Source of the DNA: an uncultured Lachnospiraceae bacterium
Lineage (GTDB): Bacteria > Bacillota > Clostridia > Lachnospirales > Lachnospiraceae
Direction of reading: 5' to 3'
Assembly (NCBI GenBank): GCA_934309145.1
Contig: CAKRCW010000006.1
Coordinates: 1-64,000 of the forward strand
Length of the DNA: 64,000 nucleotides
Below the pieces are notes generated by a model. It had not been told where the DNA came from. It ran no database searches and saw nothing but the letters and a program-made list of their open reading frames with translations. Positions within the stretch are counted from its first letter, which is position 1. Each line of letters begins with the position of its first letter. The position numbers and the translations under genes are program-made. Shown in pieces: positions 25,514 to 34,310 of the stretch.

Positions 25514-26203
25514 TTGAAAGATTTAGCAAAAGACCTGATGGAAGAGCTTAACTGTGAAACCGTATTCACTATTCCAATTTTTGGAGGAATAGATGTATCG
25601 GAATCCGTTGTTGTCACTTGGATAATAATGGCAGTTTTGGTTCTCGTTGCTATTATTTTGACTAGAAATATGCGCATTGATCACATAAGCAAACGTCAGG
25701 CATTCGCGGAAATGATTGTAACCAAGCTTACCGGAATGGTAGAGGGTATGATTGGACCGAATGGCAGGGCCTATGTTCCATATCTTACCACGGTGCTTCT
25801 ATATATAGGAGTTTCCAATATCATCGGATTGTTTGGCTTTAAATCTCCTACTAAGGACTTGAATGTAACAATAGCACTTGCTGTTATGAGTATAGTCCTT
25901 GTGGAAGCGGCTGGTATTTACCATCTGGGTGTGAAGAAATGGCTTCACAAATTTACAGAGCCTATAGCTATTGTAACACCTATTAATATTCTTGAAGTAT
26001 TTACAAGACCATTATCGCTGTGTATGCGATTATTTGGTAATGTATTAGGTGCATTTGTAATTATGGAGCTTATCAAGATGGTAGTTCCTATTATATTACC
26101 AGCAGTATTTAGTCTGTATTTTGATATATTTGATGGATTATTGCAGGCTTATGTATTTGTATTTTTAACTTCATTGTACATTAGTGAAGAGATAGAAGAA
26201 TAA
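25514..26203 (+). CDS. atpB: ATP synthase Fo subunit a
   Basis: Subunit a forms the ion half-channels next to the c-ring. The 229-residue protein has five to six membrane helices and the essential arginine in SLCMRLFGNVLGAF. The start codon is TTG, preceded by AAGGAGATGG, which is the only well-placed ribosome site. It begins the operon atpB-E-F-(H/A fusion)-G-D-C. Confidence 0.93.
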   Translation: MKDLAKDLMEELNCETVFTIPIFGGIDVSESVVVTWIIMAVLVLVAIILTRNMRIDHISKRQAFAEMIVTKLTGMVEGMIGPNGRAYVPYLTTVLLYIGVSNIIGLFGFKSPTKDLNVTIALAVMSIVLVEAAGIYHLGVKKWLHKFTEPIAIVTPINILEVFTRPLSLCMRLFGNVLGAFVIMELIKMVVPIILPAVFSLYFDIFDGLLQAYVFVFLTSLYISEEIEE

Positions 26204-26223
26204 TTAAAAAGGAGAAATTTATT

Positions 26224-26448
26224 ATGAGTACATTAATCGCAATTGGAGCAGGTATTGCAGTTTTAGGAGCACTTGGTGCAGGTATTGGTATAGGTATAGC
26301 AACAGGTAAGGCAGCAGAGGCTATTGCAAGACAGCCTGAGGCAGAGGGTAAGATTAACAAGACCTTGATTCTTGGTTGTGCGCTTGCAGAGGCAACAGCT
26401 ATCTATGGTTTCGTTATAGCACTGATGATTATTGTAATGTTGAAGTAA
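26224..26448 (+). CDS. atpE: ATP synthase Fo subunit c
   Basis: A 74-residue hairpin of two membrane helices around the polar loop ARQPEAEGKI. The ion-binding glutamate is in ALAEATAIYG. Compared with known Na+ c-subunits, the helix 1 Gln is replaced by Ile (GIGIGIATGKAAE) and the Ser after the Glu is Ala, which points to proton use. The family's GAGIGIGIA glycine pattern is present. AAAAGGAG precedes the ATG. Confidence 0.95.
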   Translation: MSTLIAIGAGIAVLGALGAGIGIGIATGKAAEAIARQPEAEGKINKTLILGCALAEATAIYGFVIALMIIVMLK

Positions 26449-26477
26449 CTAGGATATAAGAAAGGCAAGGTGGTAAC

Positions 26478-26963
26478 ATGCTTCGCGTAGATGCAAATTT
26501 ATTACTTACCATAATTAATCTGCTGTTACTTTTTGTATTGATGAGAATATTCTTGTTTAAGCCTGTACAGAAGATAATCGCAGCAAGGCAGGAGGAGGCC
26601 GACAGACAGTTTAAGGAAGCTGAGGACAGCAAGAACGCTGCGTTAGCTGCAAAGAAGCAGTATGAGGATTCACTTGCAAATGCTGAGGAGACGAGAAAGC
26701 AGGTTATAAAAGAGGCAAGAGAGTCAGCAGATGTAGAGTATAAGAGAATTATATCTGATGCTGAAAAAACAGCAAAGCAGGTCAAGGATGAAGCTGTTTT
26801 GGATGCAGAGAATCAGAAGGCTCAGATACTTAAGAAGGCTGAGAGAGAGATAGCAGATATGGTTGTCGATGCGACAGTTAAGGTTGTAGGCGGCAAGAAG
26901 GGTGCAGAGGTTGATAAGTCTCTGTACGACAAATTTTTAGATGAAGCAGGTGATGAAACGTGA
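26478..26963 (+). CDS. atpF: ATP synthase Fo subunit b
   Basis: A 161-residue peripheral stalk subunit: one N-terminal membrane helix (residues 5-25), then a long Ala/Glu/Lys/Gln coiled coil beginning FKPVQKIIAARQEEADRQFK. Length is normal for subunit b. Its stop overlaps the GTG start of the next gene (GTGA), giving coupled translation with the delta-alpha fusion. Confidence 0.93.
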   Translation: MLRVDANLLLTIINLLLLFVLMRIFLFKPVQKIIAARQEEADRQFKEAEDSKNAALAAKKQYEDSLANAEETRKQVIKEARESADVEYKRIISDAEKTAKQVKDEAVLDAENQKAQILKKAEREIADMVVDATVKVVGGKKGAEVDKSLYDKFLDEAGDET

Positions 26964-28999
26964 TTCGGGCAGCAATTGATTATGCAGCGGATTTAAAAAT
27001 GGTAGAGAATGCCAAGACAAATCTGCAAAATGTCAAGGATATCCTTTATGCGGTACCACAGATAGCCATGGAGTTTGAAGATCCAACCGTTTCACTTGAG
27101 AAGAAACACCTGGTTATCGACAGAGTATTTCCTAAGGAAATCCGTAATTTTCTTAAATTATTATGTGACAATGGGGATTTCTCATTGTTAGATGAGATTG
27201 AAAAGGCATATTTAGATATGCTTAAGACTCCAGAGCAGATTCTTAATAAGGCAGAGTTGATTTATGTCACAGCTCCTACAGATGAGCAGTTAGACGGCAT
27301 AAAGAAGTTCCTTGCCAAGGAGTGTGGAAATCCTGATATAGAGATATCCATGAAGGAAGATAAGTCCATAGGAAGTGGATTTGTCTTAAGAATAGGCAAT
27401 AAGGAGTATGACTGGAGCGAGAAAGGCCGTATCGAACAGCTACAGAAACGCATCAATGATTCACTCACAGGAAAGCAGAAGGCTACAGTAAGTGAGGAGA
27501 GCATTATATCTATACTTCGTGCAGATATAGAGAGCTTTGAACTTGAGGCTAAGGATAAGGAGATTGGTGTTGTAAACTGGGTTGGAGACGGTATCGCCAA
27601 TGTTGACGGAATAGACCATGCATTTTATGGAGAAATTGTACTGTTTGACTGTGGCGTCAAGGGTATGGTTCAGGATGTAAGACGAGATGAGATAGGAGTT
27701 ATCCTGTTTGGTCGTGATACAGAGATTAAAGAGGGAAGCCGTGTTGTCCGTACAGGAAAAATGGCTGGTGTTCCCGTAGGAGATGCATTCCTCGGAAGAA
27801 TAGTTGATGCACTTGGTGCTCCTATTGATGGAAAGGGAGATATAGTGCAGGAGGGCTACAGACCTATAGAGAATCCTGCACCTAGTATAGTTGATCGTAA
27901 ATCGGTTTCTGTACCTCTTGAGACGGGTATCTTATCTATCGACTCAATGTTCCCTATTGGACGAGGACAGAGAGAGCTTATCATAGGAGACAGACAGACT
28001 GGTAAGACATCTATAGCCATGGATGCAATACTTAACCAGAAGGGCAAGGATGTAATCTGTGTTTATGTGGCAATAGGACAGAAAGCATCAACAATAGCAA
28101 AGCTTGTAAATTCATTAAAGACAAATGGAGCACTTGATTACACGGTAGTTGTATCTGCAACGGCATCTGATCCTGCTCCATTACAGTATATAGCACCATA
28201 TGCAGGAACAGCTATAGCTGAGTATTTTATGTATCAGGGTAAGGATGTACTTATTGTATATGATGACTTATCTAAGCATGCAGTTGCATACAGAGCTATA
28301 TCACTTCTGCTTGAGCGTTCACCAGGACGTGAGGCGTATCCAGGAGATGTATTTTATCTTCATTCAAGATTGCTTGAGCGTTCATCAAGAATTACCAAGG
28401 AAGCTGGCGGCGGTTCAATAACAGCACTTCCTATAATAGAGACACAGGCTGGAGATGTATCTGCGTATATCCCTACAAATGTTATATCTATCACGGATGG
28501 TCAGATTTACCTTGAAAGTGAATTGTTTTTCGCAGGTCAGCGTCCTGCTGTAAATGTAGGTCTTTCAGTATCAAGAGTTGGTGGTGCTGCACAGACTAAG
28601 GCTATGAAGAAGGCAGCAGGTAGTATTCGTATAGACCTCGCACAGTACAGAGAGATGGAGGTATTTACCCAGTTCTCATCTGACCTTGATGAGGGAACAA
28701 AGAAGCAGCTTGCACATGGACACGCTCTTATGGAACTTTTAAAACAGCCTCTTGGACATCCATTTACAATGGAGGAGCAGGTTATTACACTTGTAGCCGC
28801 AAATGCACATATATTTAGTGATTTGCCTGTTGGCGAAATAAAGCAGTTCCGTTTGGATTTATTGGAGGATTTTTCTAAGAATCATGCAGATATAATTAGC
28901 AGACTTAATTCTACTAAGGACCTTACGGACGATGTAAAGGAAGCAATCATAGAGGCAGCTACAGAGTTTAAGAATAGTAAGCTCAAGGCAGAAGAGTAA
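26960..28999 (+). CDS. fused ATP synthase F1 delta-alpha subunit
   Basis: One uninterrupted 679-codon frame. Residues 1-168 are a nearly complete delta (OSCP) subunit, ending in the typical IGSGFVLRIGNKEYDWSEKG. From about residue 176 a complete alpha subunit follows: VSEESIISILRADIE, Walker A GDRQTGKT (343-350), then the VYDDLSKHAVAYRAISLLL and PGREAYPGDVFYLHSRLLER segments. No stop or usual start codon occurs at the junction (about 27467-27505); only ATT/ATA codons are near. The start is GTG overlapping atpF. Normally delta is present once and alpha three times per F1, so this fusion raises a stoichiometry question. Sequencing error cannot be excluded but would need a removed stop. Confidence 0.9.
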   Translation: MIRAAIDYAADLKMVENAKTNLQNVKDILYAVPQIAMEFEDPTVSLEKKHLVIDRVFPKEIRNFLKLLCDNGDFSLLDEIEKAYLDMLKTPEQILNKAELIYVTAPTDEQLDGIKKFLAKECGNPDIEISMKEDKSIGSGFVLRIGNKEYDWSEKGRIEQLQKRINDSLTGKQKATVSEESIISILRADIESFELEAKDKEIGVVNWVGDGIANVDGIDHAFYGEIVLFDCGVKGMVQDVRRDEIGVILFGRDTEIKEGSRVVRTGKMAGVPVGDAFLGRIVDALGAPIDGKGDIVQEGYRPIENPAPSIVDRKSVSVPLETGILSIDSMFPIGRGQRELIIGDRQTGKTSIAMDAILNQKGKDVICVYVAIGQKASTIAKLVNSLKTNGALDYTVVVSATASDPAPLQYIAPYAGTAIAEYFMYQGKDVLIVYDDLSKHAVAYRAISLLLERSPGREAYPGDVFYLHSRLLERSSRITKEAGGGSITALPIIETQAGDVSAYIPTNVISITDGQIYLESELFFAGQRPAVNVGLSVSRVGGAAQTKAMKKAAGSIRIDLAQYREMEVFTQFSSDLDEGTKKQLAHGHALMELLKQPLGHPFTMEEQVITLVAANAHIFSDLPVGEIKQFRLDLLEDFSKNHADIISRLNSTKDLTDDVKEAIIEAATEFKNSKLKAEE

Positions 29000-29027
29000 A
29001 TATACAGGCGGAAACGGAGGGAAATAA

Positions 29028-29978
29028 ATGGCAAATGCAAGAGAGATTTCCACTCGAATAAAAAGTATTCAGGATACCATGAAGATAACAAAAGCCATGT
29101 ATATGATGTCTTCCATGAAGTTAAGAAAGGCAAGACAGAAGCTTGAGAACACAGAGCCTTATTTCTATGGATTACAGGAGCAGATATCGGATATTTTGCT
29201 TCATTTCCCTGACATGCAGCATCTTTTCTTTGATAACAGAGGAAAGGATATGTTAGAGAAAGAGAAGAGACGTGCATTTATCGTGATAACAGGTGATAAG
29301 GGTATGGCAGGTGCGTATAACCACAATGTGATTAAAAAGGCACAGGAAATGGTTGATGAAACTGATTCATACAGATTATTTGTTGTAGGAGAGCTTGGGC
29401 GACAGTATTTTAAGAGTCAGGGCTATAAGCTTGAGGATGGATTTATGTATTCAACTAATAACCCATCTATTCACAGAGCCAGAATGATAACTGAGAATAT
29501 CATAGAGCATTACAAGAATGAGGAAATAGACGAGGTTTATGTCATTTACACTAAGATGGTAAACAGCATGAAGGAAGAGGTTGAGGTACAGGAAATTTTA
29601 CCACTTAAAACTCATGAATTTATCAAAAAAGAAATTATAGAGAATTCTCAGAAGGGCTTTGGTAATACAGATAAGGAAGCTGCAATGCAGGCAGATGATT
29701 GGTTTTTGATATATCCTTCACCGCAGAAGGTGTTGGAGAAGTTGGTATATAACTATGTAACTGGTTTCATGTATGGTGTCCTTGTAGAGGGCTCTGCCAG
29801 TGAGGAAAATGCCAGAATGATGGCTATGCAGTCGGCAACTGATAACGCACAGGAAATGTTAAGAGAGCTTTCCGTTGAATATAATCGTGTGAGACAGGCT
29901 GCTATAACTCAGGAGATTACAGAGGTAATAGGCGGAGCTAAGGCACTTAAGAATAAAAAGAAGAAGCAAGCGAGGTGA
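29028..29978 (+). CDS. atpG: ATP synthase F1 subunit gamma
   Basis: The central rotor shaft subunit, 316 residues, slightly longer than usual (about 285-300). It begins with the typical MANAREISTRIKSIQDTMKI, has the conserved ITGDKGMAGAYNHNVIKK segment, and ends in the helix RQAAITQEITEVIGGAKALK. GGAGGGA precedes the ATG. The extra length lies in the middle around HEFIKKEIIENSQKGFGN. Confidence 0.95.
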   Translation: MANAREISTRIKSIQDTMKITKAMYMMSSMKLRKARQKLENTEPYFYGLQEQISDILLHFPDMQHLFFDNRGKDMLEKEKRRAFIVITGDKGMAGAYNHNVIKKAQEMVDETDSYRLFVVGELGRQYFKSQGYKLEDGFMYSTNNPSIHRARMITENIIEHYKNEEIDEVYVIYTKMVNSMKEEVEVQEILPLKTHEFIKKEIIENSQKGFGNTDKEAAMQADDWFLIYPSPQKVLEKLVYNYVTGFMYGVLVEGSASEENARMMAMQSATDNAQEMLRELSVEYNRVRQAAITQEITEVIGGAKALKNKKKKQAR

Positions 29979-29989
29979 GATTTCGCATT

Positions 29990-31381
29990 ATGGAAAATAT
30001 AGGTAAGATAGTACAGGTTTCTGGACCTGTAGTAGACGTAGAATTTGCGGATGGAAATCTGCCAGCTATCAAGGATGCTTTGTATGTTATGAACAATGGA
30101 AAGAAATGCGTGATGGAGGTATCACAGCATATCGGTAACAATGTTGTCCGTTGTATCATGCTTGCAGCTAGTGAGGGCTTGTGCAGAGATATGGATGTAG
30201 TTGCGACAGGCTCAGGTATACAGGTTCCTGTCGGTGAGAGAACACTTGGACGATTATTCAATGTCCTTGGTGAGACGCTTGACGATAAGGAAAGCCTTGA
30301 TGATGCGGAGCACTGGTGTATTCACAGAGAGCCGCCGACATTTGAGGAGCAGAGTCCTGTAGTTGAGATGCTTGAGACAGGAATTAAGGTAATTGACCTT
30401 CTTGCACCTTACGCAAAGGGTGGTAAGATCGGTCTGTTTGGTGGTGCCGGTGTAGGTAAGACGGTGCTTATACAGGAGCTTATCCATAACATAGCTACTG
30501 AGAGTGGTGGATATTCAATATTCACAGGTGTTGGAGAGCGTTCCCGTGAGGGTAATGATTTATGGAATGAGATGAAGGAGTCAGGCGTACTTAACAAGAC
30601 AGCACTTGTATTTGGACAGATGAACGAGTCACCTGGTGCAAGAATGAGAGTGGCAGAGACCGGTCTTACCATGGCTGAGTATTTCAGAGATGTCAAGAAT
30701 CAGGATGTGCTCTTGTTCATAGATAATATATTCCGTTTTGTACAGGCTGGTTCCGAGGTTTCAGCGTTGCTTGGACGTATGCCTTCTGCTGTTGGATATC
30801 AGCCAACACTTGCAAATGACCTTGGAGAATTGCAGGAGAGAATAGCATCTACAAGAAACGGTTCAGTTACATCTGTTCAGGCAGTATATGTGCCTGCTGA
30901 TGACCTTACTGATCCGGCACCTGCGACAACATTCTCACACCTTGATGCAACGACGGTTCTTTCGCGTAAGATTGTTGAGCAGGGTATCTATCCTGCTGTA
31001 GATCCACTTGAGTCAACATCCCGTATATTGGAGGCGGATGTTGTAGGTGAGGAGCATTATCGTGTTGCAAGACAAGTTCAGGAGACATTGCAGAAGTACA
31101 AGGAATTGCAGGATATAATTGCTATTCTTGGTATGGAGGAGTTGTCTGATGAGGATAAGCAGACAGTTTATCGTGCAAGAAAGGTTCAGCGTTTCCTGTC
31201 ACAGCCTTTCCATGTTGCTGAGAACTTTACCAACGTAAAGGGTGTGTTTGTGCCTGTTGAGGAGACTGTTAGAGGCTTTAAGGCTATTCTTGACGGAGAG
31301 ATGGATGAATATCCTGAGGCAGCATTTTTCAATGTGGGAACTATAGAGGATGTCAAGAAGAAAGCTGAGAGCTTGAAGTAG
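29990..31381 (+). CDS. atpD: ATP synthase F1 subunit beta
   Basis: The catalytic subunit, 463 residues. It begins MENIGKIVQVSGPVVDVEF; the start is at 29990 because GAGGTGAG is well spaced and this gives the family N-terminus. Motifs are Walker A GGAGVGKTV, GERSREGNDLW with the catalytic Glu, Walker B-like DVLLFIDNIFRF, and the DELSEED-loop variant MEELSDEDKQ. The gene overlaps or abuts atpG. Confidence 0.97.
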   Translation: MENIGKIVQVSGPVVDVEFADGNLPAIKDALYVMNNGKKCVMEVSQHIGNNVVRCIMLAASEGLCRDMDVVATGSGIQVPVGERTLGRLFNVLGETLDDKESLDDAEHWCIHREPPTFEEQSPVVEMLETGIKVIDLLAPYAKGGKIGLFGGAGVGKTVLIQELIHNIATESGGYSIFTGVGERSREGNDLWNEMKESGVLNKTALVFGQMNESPGARMRVAETGLTMAEYFRDVKNQDVLLFIDNIFRFVQAGSEVSALLGRMPSAVGYQPTLANDLGELQERIASTRNGSVTSVQAVYVPADDLTDPAPATTFSHLDATTVLSRKIVEQGIYPAVDPLESTSRILEADVVGEEHYRVARQVQETLQKYKELQDIIAILGMEELSDEDKQTVYRARKVQRFLSQPFHVAENFTNVKGVFVPVEETVRGFKAILDGEMDEYPEAAFFNVGTIEDVKKKAESLK

Positions 31382-31398
31382 AGAAGAGGGAATAGCCC

Positions 31399-31812
31399 AT
31401 GAATACATTTACATTAAAAATAATAGCGTGTGACAGGGTGTTCTATGACGGTCCGTGTGAGATATTGGTATTCCCTGGCTATGACGGTCAGATGGCTATA
31501 ATGGCAAACCATGAGAAGATGACAACCAACATTGAGGTTGGAGAGCTTCATTTCCGTACCCCTGATGGAAAAGAAAATATTGCAATAGTATCTGATGGTC
31601 TGTTACAGGTTAAAAATAATCAGGTTAGCGTACTTGTGTATTCTGCGGAGAAGCCTGAGGAGATTGACGCATTCAGAGCTCAGGCAGCAAAGGAAAGAGC
31701 CTTAGAGCAGATGAGGCAGAAGCAGAGTATTATGGAATATCATGTGTCAAGGGCATCACTTTCAAGAGCTATGGCAAGACTTAGCGGACATGACAGATAT
31801 ATAACCAAATAA
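31399..31812 (+). CDS. atpC: ATP synthase F1 subunit epsilon
   Basis: A 137-residue subunit with the N-terminal beta-sandwich (FTLKIIACDRVFYDGPCE, then GYDGQMAIMANHEKM) and a C-terminal two-helix domain that can inhibit ATP hydrolysis. It is the last gene of the operon and is followed by a hairpin terminator. Confidence 0.93.
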   Translation: MNTFTLKIIACDRVFYDGPCEILVFPGYDGQMAIMANHEKMTTNIEVGELHFRTPDGKENIAIVSDGLLQVKNNQVSVLVYSAEKPEEIDAFRAQAAKERALEQMRQKQSIMEYHVSRASLSRAMARLSGHDRYITK

Positions 31813-31830
31813 ATTGTGCAAGCAGCACTT

Positions 31831-31861
31831 GAAATGGAGCTTTTTATAAGCTCCATTTTCT
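31831..31861 (+). terminator. terminator of the ATP synthase operon
   Basis: AAATGGAGCTT and AAGCTCCATTTT flank a TTTAT loop. The stem is nearly the same as that of the terminator at 13547. Confidence 0.8.
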
Positions 31862-31864
31862 GGT

Positions 31865-32103
31865 TATATAGTGTTTGTCAAGTATTCGTTGGCACGTTTC
31901 TTACCCCGACGCTTTCTATCTACGGATGATGGATTCCATGCAGGGACGTTTGCGACAGCCGGCACTTAATGAGTGCATAGCACGAATCTAGTGCCGCTGC
32001 TCGGAGCAATAAGTGGAAACGGTCCCGGAATGGAACCATCATCCGTAGATAGAAAGCGTCGGGGTAAGAAACGTGCCAACGATTACTTGACAGACACTAT
32101 ATA
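31865..32103. repeat. 239-bp palindromic element (MITE-like)
   Basis: Two 68-bp arms (31865-31932 and 32036-32103) are inverted copies with only two mismatches. Both outer ends read TATATAGTGT(T/C)TGTCAAG. The 103-bp centre contains further inverted pieces, such as GGCACT with AGTGCC and AGGGAC with GGTCCC, so the whole can fold into one long hairpin. It carries no transposase and lies in the gap between the ATP synthase terminator and the GH43 promoter. The TA-rich ends would suit an IS630/Tc1-type element with TA target, but this is inference. Other copies in the genome would prove mobility. Confidence 0.75.
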
Positions 32104-32113
32104 CATGTTGGTG

Positions 32114-32142
32114 TTGACAACAAGTTTTTTAGTTTGTATTCT
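32114..32142 (+). promoter_or_regulatory. predicted promoter of the GH43 gene
   Basis: TTGACA (32114-32119), 17-bp spacer, TATTCT (32137-32142), just outside the palindromic element and about 32 bp before the start codon. Confidence 0.5.
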
Positions 32143-32174
32143 ATTTTATATTGATTGTACGAGGTAATAATGAT

Positions 32175-33803
32175 ATGAGAAAAAGGCAAGTATTTAATCC
32201 GTTCCTTCCGTTAAATGAATATATACCGGATGGTGAGCCACATGTGTTTGGAGACAGGGTGTATCACTTTGGCTCTCATGACAAGGAGGGTGGACATACA
32301 TTCTGTATGCTTGATTATGTCGCTTACTCTGCACCTGTTGATGATTTGACAGACTGGCGTTATGAAGGAGTAATATATAAGGCAAGTAAGGATCCCAGAT
32401 ATCCAAATCCACAGTACATGTATGCACCTGATGTTGTGCGTGGAAATGATGGAAGATATTATCTGTATTATTGCCTTGGTGGTGATTATGGCTATGGCGG
32501 CTATCAGGGTACAATAAGTGTTGCTGTATGTGATGAGCCTGCCGGTGAGTATGAGTATCTCGGTGTGATAAGATATCCTGATGGCACTCCAATGAAGAAG
32601 TATATATGCTTTGATCCTGCGGCGTTTAATGATAATGGAACAATAAGGATATATTACGGAACACAGTATGATTATGAGGAGAGGGAGGATTTCCTCACTA
32701 ATCCGAAATATATGGATGAAGAGATATCTATGTTTGGCAGAAGCAGGGAGGAAATTCTTAGCTACAAGGACAGCATAATGGGACCGTCTATGGTAGTTTT
32801 GTGCGATGATATGCTGACTGTGAAGGAGGATGCAAAGCATATTATTCCTTACAGGGTTAAGGGTACGACCTTTGAGGAACATCCGTTTTTCGAGGGAGCA
32901 TCCATGCGAAAGGTTGGTGATAAGTATTACTTTATATACTCATCATGGCAGAATCATGAGCTGTGTTATGCGGTGAGTGATTACCCTGACAGAGATTTTT
33001 CATTTGGAGGGACAATTGTCTCAAATGGAGATATTGGATATAAGGGAAGAAATGTAGATAATAAGCTTAACATGACAGGTACAACGCATGGAAGTATTGT
33101 TGAGATTAATGGACAATGGTATGTATTTTATCACAGACTGACACATAAATCTGACTACAGCAGACAGGCATGTGCTGAGAAGATATACATTGATGGCAAT
33201 GGAATGATAGAACAGGTTGAGATAACAAGCTGTGGCTTAAATGAGGGACCGCTTATAGCTGATGGCAGTTATCCGGCAGTTATAGCGTGTAATCTTACTA
33301 ATGGACATATGCCACATGGCTCTAACAGTATATTTAAGGAAGAGTTTCCGAATGTCACTAACAAGGGTGACGACAGATTTATAGCTGAGATAGAGGATGG
33401 TACTCTTATAGGGTATAAGTATTTTTCTTGTAAGGGTGTAAAGACATTTGGAATTATATATCGTATTGAGACCGAGGACAACAAGGTTGTATATGAGGGC
33501 GCAATAAGGACGGACGAGAGAAGCTTAAGTGACGATAATTATGTTAAGTATAATTCAGGGGAGAATGACAGCATATGTTCTCCTGCTGATAAAGCTCCAT
33601 ATGTATCTGTGTATGTGGATGAGCCTGATAATGAAGATAAATGTGTTGGAAGAATTTATCTTGATAAAGATAATGACTGCTTTAAATTGGCATATGGTGA
33701 GACAGACATAGAAGATGGTGTTCATGCTATATATCTGATATATCATGGTGATGTAAAGATACAGATAAAGGATATAAATTTTAACAGGACAGAGGTAGAG
33801 TAG
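32175..33803 (+). CDS. glycoside hydrolase family 43 protein
   Basis: A 542-residue enzyme with the five-bladed GH43 pattern. The N-terminal NPFLPLNEYIPDGEPHVF carries the general-base Asp, YAPDVVRGNDGRYYLYYC holds a second conserved Asp, and FEEHPFFEGASMRKVGDKYY holds the acid Glu (about residue 237). GH43 enzymes act on arabinoxylan side chains as arabinofuranosidases or xylosidases; which one cannot be told. The last ~170 residues form an extra beta-rich domain, possibly carbohydrate binding. There is no signal peptide, so it should act on imported oligosaccharides. The start is 32175, with GAGG ten bases upstream. Confidence 0.85.
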   Translation: MRKRQVFNPFLPLNEYIPDGEPHVFGDRVYHFGSHDKEGGHTFCMLDYVAYSAPVDDLTDWRYEGVIYKASKDPRYPNPQYMYAPDVVRGNDGRYYLYYCLGGDYGYGGYQGTISVAVCDEPAGEYEYLGVIRYPDGTPMKKYICFDPAAFNDNGTIRIYYGTQYDYEEREDFLTNPKYMDEEISMFGRSREEILSYKDSIMGPSMVVLCDDMLTVKEDAKHIIPYRVKGTTFEEHPFFEGASMRKVGDKYYFIYSSWQNHELCYAVSDYPDRDFSFGGTIVSNGDIGYKGRNVDNKLNMTGTTHGSIVEINGQWYVFYHRLTHKSDYSRQACAEKIYIDGNGMIEQVEITSCGLNEGPLIADGSYPAVIACNLTNGHMPHGSNSIFKEEFPNVTNKGDDRFIAEIEDGTLIGYKYFSCKGVKTFGIIYRIETEDNKVVYEGAIRTDERSLSDDNYVKYNSGENDSICSPADKAPYVSVYVDEPDNEDKCVGRIYLDKDNDCFKLAYGETDIEDGVHAIYLIYHGDVKIQIKDINFNRTEVE

Positions 33804-33807
33804 AGCT

Positions 33808-34293
33808 ATGAGATATAAGAGTGTTGATGAGATTAATAATTTCAGATTTGATGATTGTGTTATAAATTCTGTAAGTGAGTCAGAAAGAGATATAAGTATA
33901 AGTGCTGAGGCACTTATTGTATGTGCTAATAACAGCCAGAACAGCAACTATACCGAAAGCTATGCAGGAACAACCAAGATAAGATTCACAGAGGGAAAAA
34001 TTAAGGGATTAATTAAGGATGGCTACAAATATTATGATGCAAATGAGGTCCTTATAAGTGAGGTAGAGGACAGTATTATAGCAAACGAGGATATTAAGGC
34101 ATTTCTTAAGACCTGTGAGGGTGCATATTTATATGAGATAAGCAAGGATAAGGAGAATAATTGCTATATCCTTGGCATTGAGTTTGAGGATGCTGAGGAC
34201 AATACAGTTGGTGATTCATATAGATTAACCTTAGAATGTGAAAAGATAATAATTGAGTGGGATGAGTATCTCAATAAAGTACAGAAGATGTAG
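33808..34293 (+). CDS. hypothetical protein, 161 residues
   Basis: A soluble, acidic protein (many Glu and Asp) with no membrane segment or motif I recognise. It starts MRYKSVDEINNFRFDDCVIN and ends in LTLECEKIIIEWDEYLNKVQ, which suggests alternating beta strands. It starts four bases after the GH43 stop and lies before birA, so it is part of a plus-strand operon. Its function is unknown. Confidence 0.65.
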   Translation: MRYKSVDEINNFRFDDCVINSVSESERDISISAEALIVCANNSQNSNYTESYAGTTKIRFTEGKIKGLIKDGYKYYDANEVLISEVEDSIIANEDIKAFLKTCEGAYLYEISKDKENNCYILGIEFEDAEDNTVGDSYRLTLECEKIIIEWDEYLNKVQKM

Positions 34294-34310
34294 AAGGAGA
34301 GGTTTTATCC

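Noticed and set aside
27467..27505. separate start for the ATP synthase alpha subunit
   Set aside because: No in-frame ATG, GTG or TTG at the junction; an ATT at 27503 has a purine-rich stretch too close to serve as a ribosome site.
31973..32167. 64-codon plus-strand frame inside the palindromic element
   Set aside because: It crosses the right arm of the hairpin, has no ribosome site and a composition set by the repeat.
32211..32882. 223-codon minus-strand frame opposite the GH43 gene
   Set aside because: Shadow of the GH43 codons, rich in Ile/Tyr/His, with no recognisable domain.
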